Source: Bacillota bacterium (GTDB taxonomy: Bacteria; Bacillota; Clostridia; Acetivibrionales; DSM-1351). From it: a DNA stretch of 19,460 bases. Location of the stretch: assembly GCA_023392075.1 (NCBI GenBank), contig JAEVZU010000086.1:1-19460 (forward strand). The letters are read 5' to 3'. Both the position numbers and the translations under genes were made by a program. Within the stretch, counting starts at the first letter, position 1. Each line of letters opens with the position of its first letter. The notes beneath the pieces were generated by a model. That model saw nothing but the letters and a program-made list of their open reading frames with translations, had not been told where the DNA came from and ran no database searches. Of this stretch, positions 1 to 6,729 are shown piece by piece.

Positions 1-59
1 CCTTGTTCTGTTACAAGACGGGCTGCTTGTTCTTTAAAACTACTATCATAACGTTTCAT
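1..59 (-). CDS. IS3-family transposase OrfA, N-terminal 19 residues (partial)
   Basis: The translation begins MKRYDSSFKEQAARLVTEQ. This is the typical opening of the helix-turn-helix OrfA (HTH_Tnp_1) of IS3-family elements, where the first helix carries a K-E-x-A-x-x-L-V pattern. The ATG at 59-57 follows a GGAGG site at a good distance. In the family OrfA binds the element ends, and OrfAB, made by frameshifting, is the DDE transposase. Only the start is visible, so it is unknown whether the element is intact. Confidence 0.8.
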   Translation of the reverse strand, partial: MKRYDSSFKEQAARLVTEQ

Positions 60-127
60 TGATGGTTACCTCCACTGGTTTTATTATACCAGCCATTCGG
101 TGTGTCCATCAAATCAGGGTAAGGTCA
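1..127 (-). mobile_element. End of an IS3-family insertion sequence (cut by window edge)
   Basis: The first 127 bases read on the minus strand as the start of an IS3-type element. There is a terminal TGACCTTACCCTGATTTGAT, then about 40 bp of leader, an SD site (GGAGGTAACC) and the first codons of an OrfA-like transposase. The outer end is placed at 127 because IS3-family elements usually end in TG...CA and because the acetyltransferase reading frame resumes exactly at 128. The rest of the element lies outside the window, so its length, far repeat and target duplication cannot be seen. Confidence 0.8.
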
Positions 128-281
128 TAATTACTACATCCTTTATATAGTCTAACTTGTTATATTTTAAATACTGCTTTTGCAATTCCCCATAACGTTG
201 GTTAAGGTCATCATCTAATAATTTTACAAGACTAATAAAATCCTGATTTCTACTATTTGTTTTTAAAATCTTTATATTCAT
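114..281 (-). pseudogene. GNAT-family N-acetyltransferase, N-terminus, interrupted by the IS
   Basis: The gene starts at the ATG at 281-279, behind a GGGAG SD site. It encodes 51 residues of native sequence beginning MNIKILKTNSRNQDFISLVK and containing LDDDLNQRYGELQKQY. I recognise this as the N-terminal part of clostridial GNAT acetyltransferases, which normally run about 150-170 residues. At 128/127 the frame enters the IS3-type end, adds four residues and stops at the TGA at 116-114. The acetyl-CoA binding motifs (motif A, R/Q-x-x-G-x-G/A) lie beyond the insertion, so the product cannot be active. This is a gene disruption rather than an annotation artefact, because the frame runs precisely up to the IS end. 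The remainder of the gene should lie beyond the left edge of the window. Confidence 0.75.
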
Positions 282-367
282 TTTAATCATCTCCCTACAA
301 AGTATTCGAAGCTGTTAGTAATTGCGCCCCTCCGGATTTGGAACCTGCGTTTTTATAAAAAAGCGAA

Positions 368-913
368 TTATTGCTCGTATGTATATAAAGCTGTCATTTC
401 TTCATCGTATATAACTAGTTTTGTATACCATTTAGGCTCTTTATTTTTTTCTTTAGGACATAAAATTATTGTTCCCTTGCCAGAGACCATTTCTATTGTT
501 TTTTGCGTAGTTCCATCTTTAATTCCATCTATATAAGTTATTTCTATCTCTTTGGCTTTTTTTAATATGTCCTCATTATTAATAATAACTACGCACAAAG
601 GTGTTTCTCCAGAAGTACTTCCGATCAATATCGGACTTTCTTTTAATTTACCAATTGCTGTAGCCCCGGAACTATATAATTTGTTATTTTGATCCCTATG
701 TAATGTGTAATACCCGTATTCATATTCATTTTGAAATAATACAATAGTAAAATCCATGGTTTCCTTTATTGATAATGCATTTATTGAGTTGTCAGATATA
801 AATTCGTCTACTTGTGCTTTAGTTGGAGCAAAATACTTTATTTCTTTATTACAAGCAGTAAATAGAACCATTACTGCTAACATCAATGAAAATAAAACTC
901 CTTTTTTACCCAT
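368..913 (-). CDS. Predicted lipoprotein of unknown function
   Basis: The 181-residue protein has a lipoprotein signal: MGKKG, a hydrophobic stretch LFSLMLAVMVLF, then the lipobox FTAC with Cys21 as the lipidation site. It should be exported and anchored on the outer face of the cell membrane. The mature part is rich in charged residues and beta-strand-like segments. No catalytic motif or known domain could be recognised. The start is supported by a GAGAGAGG site upstream of the ATG at 913. It lies alone between the broken acetyltransferase gene and the nucleotidyltransferase gene, with gaps of about 85 bp on each side, so it is probably a single transcription unit. Confidence 0.75.
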   Translation of the reverse strand: MGKKGVLFSLMLAVMVLFTACNKEIKYFAPTKAQVDEFISDNSINALSIKETMDFTIVLFQNEYEYGYYTLHRDQNNKLYSSGATAIGKLKESPILIGSTSGETPLCVVIINNEDILKKAKEIEITYIDGIKDGTTQKTIEMVSGKGTIILCPKEKNKEPKWYTKLVIYDEEMTALYTYEQ

Positions 914-998
914 TAAATACCTCTCTCAAATTATTTTGCTATTTCACGTTATATAAAATTAAACGAAATTCACTTATTGCGAGAACTGGACGGTTTGT

Positions 999-1667
999 TC
1001 ATTTTGTTTGTAAATACTTTTGCCTATACTCATCCATTGCTTGAAGTCTTTCAGGACGATTTCGCTTTAATTCAAGGTTATATCGATTCTCAAAAAGCTC
1101 AATGAATATATCATAACCATTCCAAAGAATCTTGTCATATAAATGGTTTTCTAAATCTAAACTTTCTGCAGCAACAACATCTATATATGAGTTGTCCATG
1201 GATATTCTTCCAAAATATCTTACAACCCAATTTTCTTTATTATCTATAAACGGCTCTACAACATAATCCGAAAATATACTCTTAACTTTAAAAAAATCTC
1301 TGGTATGAACAATAATATCAAGATCATGGGGAATAATTTTTACCCCCCTTAAGGCATCACTTACACTTCCAAAAACATACCATTCGATATTATTTTCTAA
1401 AAATTTCTCTGCTATAATCAATAATGCTTTATTCCAATCCAAATCACCTTGAAACATAAACGGACCTAGTCGTGAAAAATTATTACTTACAATCTCAACA
1501 TCCTTATCACTTACACCATTTTCTTTATCCATCATACTATAAACTTTTTGATACCCTGTATTTGTTTCATGATACCATGCAGCCACTAGATTTTTTTTTA
1601 ATTCCGATTCCACATTATCCGCACATAAAATCAAAGCTTCTTCCGTTCTATTACAATAACATTTCAT
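999..1667 (-). CDS. Nucleotidyltransferase-fold protein
   Basis: The protein has 222 residues. Residues about 84-120 carry the signature of the polymerase-beta/MNT nucleotidyltransferase superfamily: a Gly-Ser pair (G100-S101 in YVFGSVSDALRG) followed by an acidic motif PHDLDIIV, with D115 and D117 as likely metal-binding residues. The GS-x-SDALRG...PHDLD layout resembles small aminoglycoside (ANT-like) and lincosamide-type nucleotidyltransferases. The similarity is only to the motif, and the approximately 80-residue N-terminal region is not recognised. Members move an NMP group from NTP to a small molecule, protein or RNA; the acceptor here is unknown. The start at 1667 follows a G-rich SD site (GGGGGG). 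An antibiotic-modifying role is possible but not shown. Confidence 0.7.
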   Translation of the reverse strand: MKCYCNRTEEALILCADNVESELKKNLVAAWYHETNTGYQKVYSMMDKENGVSDKDVEIVSNNFSRLGPFMFQGDLDWNKALLIIAEKFLENNIEWYVFGSVSDALRGVKIIPHDLDIIVHTRDFFKVKSIFSDYVVEPFIDNKENWVVRYFGRISMDNSYIDVVAAESLDLENHLYDKILWNGYDIFIELFENRYNLELKRNRPERLQAMDEYRQKYLQTK

Positions 1668-1717
1668 AAATATCCCCCCAAATTCATCTAATATTAAGAA
1701 TGTACAATGGTTATGTT

Positions 1718-2587
1718 TTACACTTCAATTATTATTTCATTAATTCCTTTAGCAACCCCCCCAACCTTTACTTCGAGCACCTCCTTTTTTAAAACAGATA
1801 AGCCAGCTAAAATCTCTGAAGGCCTTTGCATAGAGTAACCTTGCTCAAAAACCAGTTGTTTCGTAGCATCTTCAGAGATAATACCATATTTATACAGATA
1901 ACAGGCTAAGGCCCCAGTAGAAGTACCTGTTGCAGCTTCTTCAGTAATATCATATAAAGGAGCAAAGTTCCTACAGTGAGCAATCGAATTATGTACAGTG
2001 TCTAGTGTAAACAAATGATAGCCTATTACACCATACTTTCTACTTATAGAAATTATTTTATCAAAATCAGGTTTAATGCAATGCAATTCTTCCAATGAAC
2101 TTATAGGTATAAATATATCTTTCAGCCCTGTAGATACTATCTGAGTAGGAAAATTATTTAGAATAACACTTTCATTTACATTAAGCGAATCTGAAACTTC
2201 GTTTTTATCAATTATTTCATAAAATATAGGTTTATTTTGATACATATAAATTGTTTCATTTTTATGATTTTCCACCTTTAAGAGTCCTGCTTTGGTTTCT
2301 TGTGTATATTCTCCATTATCGATAATTCCTTTGTAAGCAAGTAAATAGAAAGTTGCTATAGTAGCATGACCACATAAATCAACTTCTCCATGTGGAGTAA
2401 AAAACTTTACCCTGAAATCTGCACTATTTGATTTCTGTACAAATGCAGTTTCAGAGAATCCAACTATTTTTGCAATATGTTGCATTTCAGATTCAGACAA
2501 AAAATCGGCATCTAAAACAACTCCTGCAGGATTTCCTCCATTTTCTATTTTAGAAAATGCATTAAGAGTATATACCTTTACTTTCAT
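1718..2587 (-). CDS. PhzF-family isomerase/epimerase-like protein
   Basis: The 289-residue protein is a full-length PhzF-fold protein (diaminopimelate-epimerase-like fold). Visible family motifs are GNPAGVVLDAD near the N-terminus, FSETAFV with Glu46 as the expected catalytic acid, HGEVDLCGHATIATF (anion binding), and EEAATGTSTGALACYL near the C-terminus. In Pseudomonas PhzF isomerises a phenazine precursor, but most Firmicutes relatives lack a phenazine cluster and have unknown substrates. No other phz gene is seen here. I chose the Met at 2587 because GGAGAAATCAAATG gives it an SD site and the conserved domain begins there. An in-frame upstream start at 2659 would add 24 residues unlike the family. 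It is probably monocistronic. Confidence 0.88.
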   Translation of the reverse strand: MKVKVYTLNAFSKIENGGNPAGVVLDADFLSESEMQHIAKIVGFSETAFVQKSNSADFRVKFFTPHGEVDLCGHATIATFYLLAYKGIIDNGEYTQETKAGLLKVENHKNETIYMYQNKPIFYEIIDKNEVSDSLNVNESVILNNFPTQIVSTGLKDIFIPISSLEELHCIKPDFDKIISISRKYGVIGYHLFTLDTVHNSIAHCRNFAPLYDITEEAATGTSTGALACYLYKYGIISEDATKQLVFEQGYSMQRPSEILAGLSVLKKEVLEVKVGGVAKGINEIIIEV

Positions 2588-2718
2588 TTGATTTCTCCAA
2601 TGTAATTGATAAAATTTAATGCACAATTTGAAATGAATGTGCCATAAAACTAACAACAACTAAATATGCTTTTTTGGAAATTCTCTTTATAAGCATTGTG
2701 TAGTAAAATAAGTTCTAA

Positions 2719-2746
2719 TTAAGCTTATAATTAATAATAAGCTTAA
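2719..2746. repeat. Inverted repeat upstream of the phzF-like gene
   Basis: Perfect 10-bp arms, TTAAGCTTAT (2719-2728) and ATAAGCTTAA (2737-2746), are separated by 8 bp. The repeat sits between the nitroreductase 3' end and the PhzF-family gene, about 130 bp upstream of the latter's start. It could be an operator for that gene or part of a weak transcript end for the nitroreductase. It is too AT-rich and lacks the U-tract of a convincing terminator. Confidence 0.4.
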
Positions 2747-2940
2747 GTTAAATGCAAGGATATGGGCAATCCGTACAAGGTTGCAGAGAATTTTTCCTTG
2801 CCACCGTAAAATGGTCTGTTTCATTATATATGACTGTTCTTTGCTGTCCCTTGACCAGCTCGACTGAATCAAAATTTATAATTTCGTCCCTCTGTTTCGC
2901 CAGTTTGTTCAAATGGTTTTTAACCAGACGCCATCCCTTC

Positions 2941-3474
2941 TTAGTCAGAATATAAACTGGTATATGCTCCAAAAATCTCACCATTGACATTTAGCCACTC
3001 ACGCAATTCATCATATGCAAAATAGGTATCGCAAATCCATAAGCTGCCCAGCCCAAGTTCGGTAGCTGTAAGTGTCATGTTCTCTATAGCCACACCTATG
3101 GATTGAGCGTTACAGATTTCATAAATGCGCTCTTCAGAGTCCAATGAAGAATGTATATCTATTCCAAGCGAATTAACAATAAAAATAATAACAGGTGCTT
3201 GATCCATAATTTTCAAGGTGTTTTCCGCACCGTTAAGATACCGGATGCTTTGGGGAAGCAGCGGACACTCCTGCTCACGTTTTAATCCTTTATTCATAAC
3301 TGCAAGCATATCATTCTTTGAGGTTCCGCTAACTATTATGAATTTCCAGGGTTGCCTATTTTTTGAAGATGGTGCAAGTATCCCCGACTGTAATATTTCC
3401 TCTATCATGTACCTGGGTACATCTTTGCTTTTATATTTCCGTATGCTACGTCTATCAATGATAGCTGATATCAT
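2941..3474 (-). CDS. Nitroreductase-family flavoprotein, probably C-terminally truncated
   Basis: The 177-residue protein begins MISAIIDRRSIRKYKSKDVP, the classic RRSIR opening that binds FMN in the nitroreductase (NfsA/NfsB-like) superfamily. It continues with ILAPSSKNRQPWKFIIVSG (flavin and substrate pocket), NAQSIGVAIENMTLTATELGLGSLWI, and a C-terminal WLNVNGEIFG region. The family reduces nitro groups, quinones or other acceptors with NAD(P)H, in the cytoplasm. The usual last segment, GYxDE followed by a basic R-x-R-K-P-x-E tail, is missing because translation stops at TAA (2943-2941). In the same frame beyond the stop one reads EGMASG, a second TAA (2922-2920), then KPFEQTGE, which resembles that lost tail. 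The ORF may therefore be a nonsense-truncated gene. The start has an AGGAG site about 10 bp upstream. Confidence 0.8.
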   Translation of the reverse strand: MISAIIDRRSIRKYKSKDVPRYMIEEILQSGILAPSSKNRQPWKFIIVSGTSKNDMLAVMNKGLKREQECPLLPQSIRYLNGAENTLKIMDQAPVIIFIVNSLGIDIHSSLDSEERIYEICNAQSIGVAIENMTLTATELGLGSLWICDTYFAYDELREWLNVNGEIFGAYTSLYSD

Positions 3475-3529
3475 TATACATGCTCTCCTGTAATCAAATT
3501 TTGTTTATTAGCAGCAGTTCAAAATTAAA

Positions 3530-4369
3530 TTATTGGTATTTCTCTACTACATAAATGAGGTTCATACCACAGTCAAGCATTCCCTCAAGTTTTGCAAATT
3601 CTATTTCTTTCTTTACTATAAGCTCCCAAAACTCTTTATCTTGTCTTGCATTTTGTAACGCTTCGTTTCCGGATTGAGAAAATATACCTGCTGAACTTTT
3701 TTCAACTACTTTTACGGGAAAATTTGAAAAGAGGGTATCCATTTCAGTACTTCTCATCATATGCACATAGTGCTTATTGGGGACAGGATAATGTTTTTCA
3801 TCTTGAACACCTGTATCAAATAACCATTTGGTTGCTTCAATTCCAAATTTGTTTTTTTCCTCCCTGATACCATCTAAATAAAATAATGATGCGCCGATGA
3901 GGCTCATGGACCCGATAATCAGTTTGCCTCCAGGTCTTAATACTCTGAGCATTTCTTCAATTCCGTTCAGTTCCTTCTCAAGCAAATAGTTAATAACACC
4001 GCCTATGCAGATTACGCAATCAAATGACTCACTTTTCATGTTTGGCATATTAACTACATCCAATGTAAGAAAATCTTTAATACGACTGTACAGTGATAAT
4101 TGTTTCATCTTTTCTTTATTAAATTCAATTTGATGAGATGATATATCGGCAACAGTAAGTTCTTTGCACATATTTACGATATCTTTCGTATATCTGCCTG
4201 ACCCTGCTCCAATCTCAAATACACAATCCGATGGTTTTATATGCCTTTTCAGAATATCAAAATGAACATGATATAAAAGCTCTCCGTGTGCGTCCCTTTC
4301 AAGTCTGGTCCACTCGCTATCGCCACAATTGTCATAACGATTTGTGGGTATTTCTGGATTGTAACTCAT
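3530..4369 (-). CDS. Class I SAM-dependent methyltransferase
   Basis: The 279-residue protein has the Rossmann-type methyltransferase core. Motif I is VFEIGAGSGRYT (about residues 50-61), an acidic end of strand 2 is in ELTVADISSHQ, motif II/III is SFDCVICIGGVINYLLE, and the post-core segment is VLRPGGKLIIGSM. The first 30 residues (MSYNPEIPTNRYDNCGDSEW) and the approximately 80-residue C-terminal lid would define the substrate, which I cannot identify. Residues PEIPTNRYD resemble small-molecule methyltransferases of Firmicutes. I chose the ATG at 4369, behind GGGAGGTG. The GTG at 4378 overlaps that SD site and is unlikely to be used. The 55-bp gap to the nitroreductase gene allows co-transcription. 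Confidence 0.85.
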   Translation of the reverse strand: MSYNPEIPTNRYDNCGDSEWTRLERDAHGELLYHVHFDILKRHIKPSDCVFEIGAGSGRYTKDIVNMCKELTVADISSHQIEFNKEKMKQLSLYSRIKDFLTLDVVNMPNMKSESFDCVICIGGVINYLLEKELNGIEEMLRVLRPGGKLIIGSMSLIGASLFYLDGIREEKNKFGIEATKWLFDTGVQDEKHYPVPNKHYVHMMRSTEMDTLFSNFPVKVVEKSSAGIFSQSGNEALQNARQDKEFWELIVKKEIEFAKLEGMLDCGMNLIYVVEKYQ

Positions 4370-4526
4370 GAAAAACACCTCCCTCGTATAATTAAAAGCA
4401 CTCTTACAAACTTTGAAAAGCCTGATTTTTCATATTTCCTCTTAAATCTCATGATAAATGTATAAATATTTTATATTTGTTCAAATCGCACGCGTAGTTT
4501 ATGGACTACACGTTAAGCAAGTAAAA

Positions 4527-5225
4527 TTACTGGTATTTTAAAAATTCCCTAATTTTTTCTACAATATAATCGGATTTATAATAATGTAAGTTATGATTGC
4601 AATCAAGTTTAATCTGCAAACAGTTCTTTGCGTAATCAGCAAAATTTTCCTGAGCTTTTACCCATCCTTCATATCCGGATGCCCTAGCCAAATTAGTTGT
4701 AAACATTAATATCGGCATAGCCGGAACTTCCAGTTTTCCCACTGTTTCTGCATTATTCAAAACCATTTTACATTCTTCATATACATCCGTATTTAAAGAA
4801 TTTCTATATACCAATAATTTATTCTGTTTATATTCACCATCAGATAAACCGTTCTGATTCACGTAGCAAAAAACAGGTATTCTGTGCATCCCAAAATAAG
4901 TCATGAGTTTCATAAAAGTAATATTTGCCATATTGCTTTTTATATAACAATCTGGAACAGCCATATCAAGTCCTATAATTTTTTCTACTTCTTCAGGATA
5001 AGTGTCCGCCCAATAGATAGCTTCCAATGCAGACATAGAATGGGGCATTAATACATACGGCAATTCAACCCCGGCTTTTTTTAAAGCTTCCCTATCTTCT
5101 TCCACTAAAGTCGCAACATCTCTTGGCAATCTGCTTACATCCAAATAACCATATCAAAATTATTCAATAACTGCCACTTGATATTCATCCGTAAGTTTTG
5201 AATACAATATTTTATAATCATAGAT
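4527..5225 (-). pseudogene. Alpha/beta-hydrolase, C-terminal part (broken gene)
   Basis: The open part (4527-5144) encodes 205 residues of an alpha/beta-hydrolase. It shows the nucleophile elbow MPHSMSALEAIYWADTYPEE (catalytic Ser in H-S-M-S), IIGLDMAVP, and a C-terminal CNHNLHYYKSDYI that supplies the catalytic His region. Homology continues upstream in the same frame to about 5225: ILYSKLTDEYQVAVIE, then TAA (5162-5160), TTT, TGA (5156-5154), YGYLDVSRLP. The family has a Lys and a Gly at these two sites (VEKxGYG), so both stops look like single-base nonsense changes. At about 5225 the frame abuts an IS1182-type transposase fragment. The missing N-terminus, with its membrane anchor, is found at 6543-6692. 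Any translation from the TTG at 5144 would give an inactive half-enzyme. Confidence 0.85.
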
Positions 5226-5560
5226 TTTCTAAAATCTGCTATTGTCTTGAAAGCAGGTTTTAATCCGTTAATTAGCCATTGAACTTCTATATTTCTATAG
5301 CATTCACGTTCTATTTTCCGAGATGATCTAATTTCGTTAAAGTAGCTATATGTATAGAGTTTAAACAAATCAACTGGATTATATGGTTTTCTGCCAGTAG
5401 ATGCTGTTTCACTATGCGTAAAACCAAGTGACTGAATATCCATGCTATCTACTATTGCATCAAGTGCCCTTACTTCATTATCAGGGGCTATCATATCATT
5501 TATACACAATGGAATTAAATTTAATTGATACCTGTTTTCTACTCTTTTGTATCTATTCAT
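5225..5560 (-). pseudogene. IS1182-family transposase, N-terminal fragment
   Basis: About 112 codons, from MNRYKRVENRYQLNLIPLCI to FKTIADFRK, match the DUF772-type N-terminal domain of IS1182-family transposases. Typical landmarks are HSETASTGRKPYNPVDLFKLYTYSYF with SSRKIERECYRNIEVQWLI, and GLKPAFKTIADFRK. A complete member has about 450-500 residues with a DDE core further on; none of that core is present. After K112 the frame runs out of register into the alpha/beta-hydrolase sequence and stops at 5135, so the junction is close to 5225. This is a remnant left by a deletion or rearrangement that fused the IS to the hydrolase gene. Confidence 0.85.
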
Positions 5561-5575
5561 CTACTCGCCCCAATC

Positions 5576-5618
5576 ACCAAATATGACCTAATTATACCAT
5601 ATTTAGGTCATATTTGGT
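5576..5618. repeat. 16-bp perfect inverted repeat upstream of the transposase fragment
   Basis: The arms ACCAAATATGACCTAA (5576-5591) and TTAGGTCATATTTGGT (5603-5618) are perfect complements with an 11-bp spacer. They lie 15 bp upstream of the start of the IS1182-type transposase fragment. They may belong to the IS left end (promoter or terminal structure) or be the target into which it inserted. No second copy of either arm was noticed in the window. Confidence 0.7.
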
Positions 5619-5668
5619 AGAAACATCAGAGTTTATGTTAGATTAAAGCTGCTTTTTGCCTCACATAA

Positions 5669-5699
5669 TATAAAGAATATGAAGTAACCGTTATGCTAT
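5669..5699. repeat. 31-bp direct repeat, copy A (3' flank of CTP-synthase-like gene)
   Basis: The 31 bases from TATAAAGAATATGAAG to the end of TTATGCTAT are identical to 17144-17174. They lie immediately after the stop of the CTP-synthase-like gene in both places. The two gene copies therefore share their downstream flank as well as their coding region, which points to duplication or transfer of a gene-plus-flank unit. Confidence 0.85.
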
Positions 5700-6394
5700 C
5701 AAAAAAGGCAAGCCTTTACAAATTCATGAACTAAAGGGTGTGGTACTTCAATCGTTGAATTTGTTTGCGGTACAAAAACAGTAGCAACAAAAAATTTGTT
5801 TTCTGGCATTTCAATTATTCGGATATCATCATTTTCATCTACGCCAGAAATTAGTAAACGTGGATGATTAAGTTCATTCCTAAATTGAGGGTTAATACCA
5901 AAATTACAATAATAATTCTCGGAAATCTCCTTTTGATTGTAGCATAAGAAGGCTTTTGAATCTTCTTTCAAGAAGACTTTCATTTTTTTGCCTGCTAATG
6001 AGCAAGCAAGTTTATTAATATAGAGGGAAGATGCGTTTGCATCATATTCTTCATGTTGTGCTTCTTTTACACCAAGTATATTCCTTGCAAATTCAATAAT
6101 CGTATGTTGAAAGCCTGAACATGTCCCAAGGTGAGGTATATTATTAACACGAGCAAATGTAATTGCATACAACGCACCTTCAAGACTCAAAAATGGACTA
6201 CCAGGTGCACTCCAAATACCACAATATTTTTTTAACAATTCATCTCTATTTTGCTCAACCATTAACGTATTAACCCATTCATAATCAAAATCGTATCCGA
6301 ACTTTTCTTTCACATGCTCAAGAGAATCATTCAATTTTACATGAGTCAGAGAACCCTCGTGATAATCTCCGACTATTGCAATTGTGTTCTTCAT
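5699..6394 (-). CDS. CTP-synthase C-terminal-region-related protein (class I amidotransferase fold)
   Basis: The 231-residue protein is a stand-alone relative of the glutamine-amidotransferase half of CTP synthase. It opens MKNTIAIVGDYHEGSLTHVK and has WSAPGSPFLSLEGALYAITFARVN. Its nucleophile-elbow motif is HLGTCSGFQHTIIEFAR, with Cys92 as the candidate nucleophile (some family members carry selenocysteine and are named accordingly). The canonical triad motif FHPE is replaced by FVPQ (207-210), and PHPLVHEFVKA follows. With His and Glu missing, normal glutaminase activity is unlikely. The function is unknown. The start has a good SD (AAGGAGAT). The gene sits inside a broken alpha/beta-hydrolase locus, next to an IS fragment, and has a truncated paralogue at 17174-17481, so it appears to have arrived as cargo. 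Confidence 0.8.
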   Translation of the reverse strand: MKNTIAIVGDYHEGSLTHVKLNDSLEHVKEKFGYDFDYEWVNTLMVEQNRDELLKKYCGIWSAPGSPFLSLEGALYAITFARVNNIPHLGTCSGFQHTIIEFARNILGVKEAQHEEYDANASSLYINKLACSLAGKKMKVFLKEDSKAFLCYNQKEISENYYCNFGINPQFRNELNHPRLLISGVDENDDIRIIEMPENKFFVATVFVPQTNSTIEVPHPLVHEFVKACLF

Positions 6395-6542
6395 TTTACT
6401 AATCTCCTTTTTCCCTTAATAATTCATTGAAATTTAATTTTTTTTTAACTTTGTAAGTTACTTCACAATATGAAACGAATGTGCAGTTATATATTTCCAG
6501 CATTAATGGTTGTCCCTTTTCTCTATCCGTTTTCACACAACC

Positions 6543-6692
6543 TCAGCCGTCAACTTCAACTGCTGTTCCAACCTGTTTTATTTTAGCCCTTTTTATTTTT
6601 AGCATGACATAATGATATATTGCCGCAGTCACAAAAAATATGATCAAACAACAAAATATGAAAAGCGGTGCTATTTTGATTACTCTCCACAT
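6543..6692 (-). pseudogene. Alpha/beta-hydrolase, N-terminal part (broken gene)
   Basis: This short 49-codon frame starts at an ATG (6692) behind a GGAG SD site. It encodes a membrane anchor (IAPLFIFCCLIIFFVTAAIY) followed by YHYVMLKIKRAKIKQVGTA and VEVDG, then TGA (6545-6543). Clostridial membrane-anchored alpha/beta-hydrolases have this layout: a transmembrane helix, a basic linker, V-x-V-x-G, then H-K/S-M-x-V. Past the stop the same frame still reads GCVKTDREKGQPLML, which could be the continuation of the hydrolase (about to 6498). The C-terminal part of what appears to be the same gene lies downstream at 4527-5225, same strand and correct order. About 25-30 residues around the oxyanion loop are missing. 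It is the main content of the 335-bp gap between the genes at 6394 and 6730. Confidence 0.7.
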
Positions 6693-6729
6693 TTTCTATC
6701 TCCACAATTGTAAAAAAATTCTCTTTCTC

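Noticed and set aside
2748..2990. 80-codon minus-strand frame overlapping the nitroreductase end
   Set aside because: No SD site and it overlaps the 3' end of the nitroreductase gene in another frame. The decayed nitroreductase tail in the correct frame explains the region better.
1718..4369. A phenazine biosynthesis cluster (PhzF with nitroreductase and methyltransferase)
   Set aside because: Only the widespread PhzF-fold family is present; no phzA/B/C/D/E/G-like gene is seen, the genes have separate leaders, and the nitroreductase may be broken.
4480..4526. Short imperfect hairpin near CGTAGT...ACTACACG as a terminator
   Set aside because: Stem is short with mismatches and no T-run follows on either strand.
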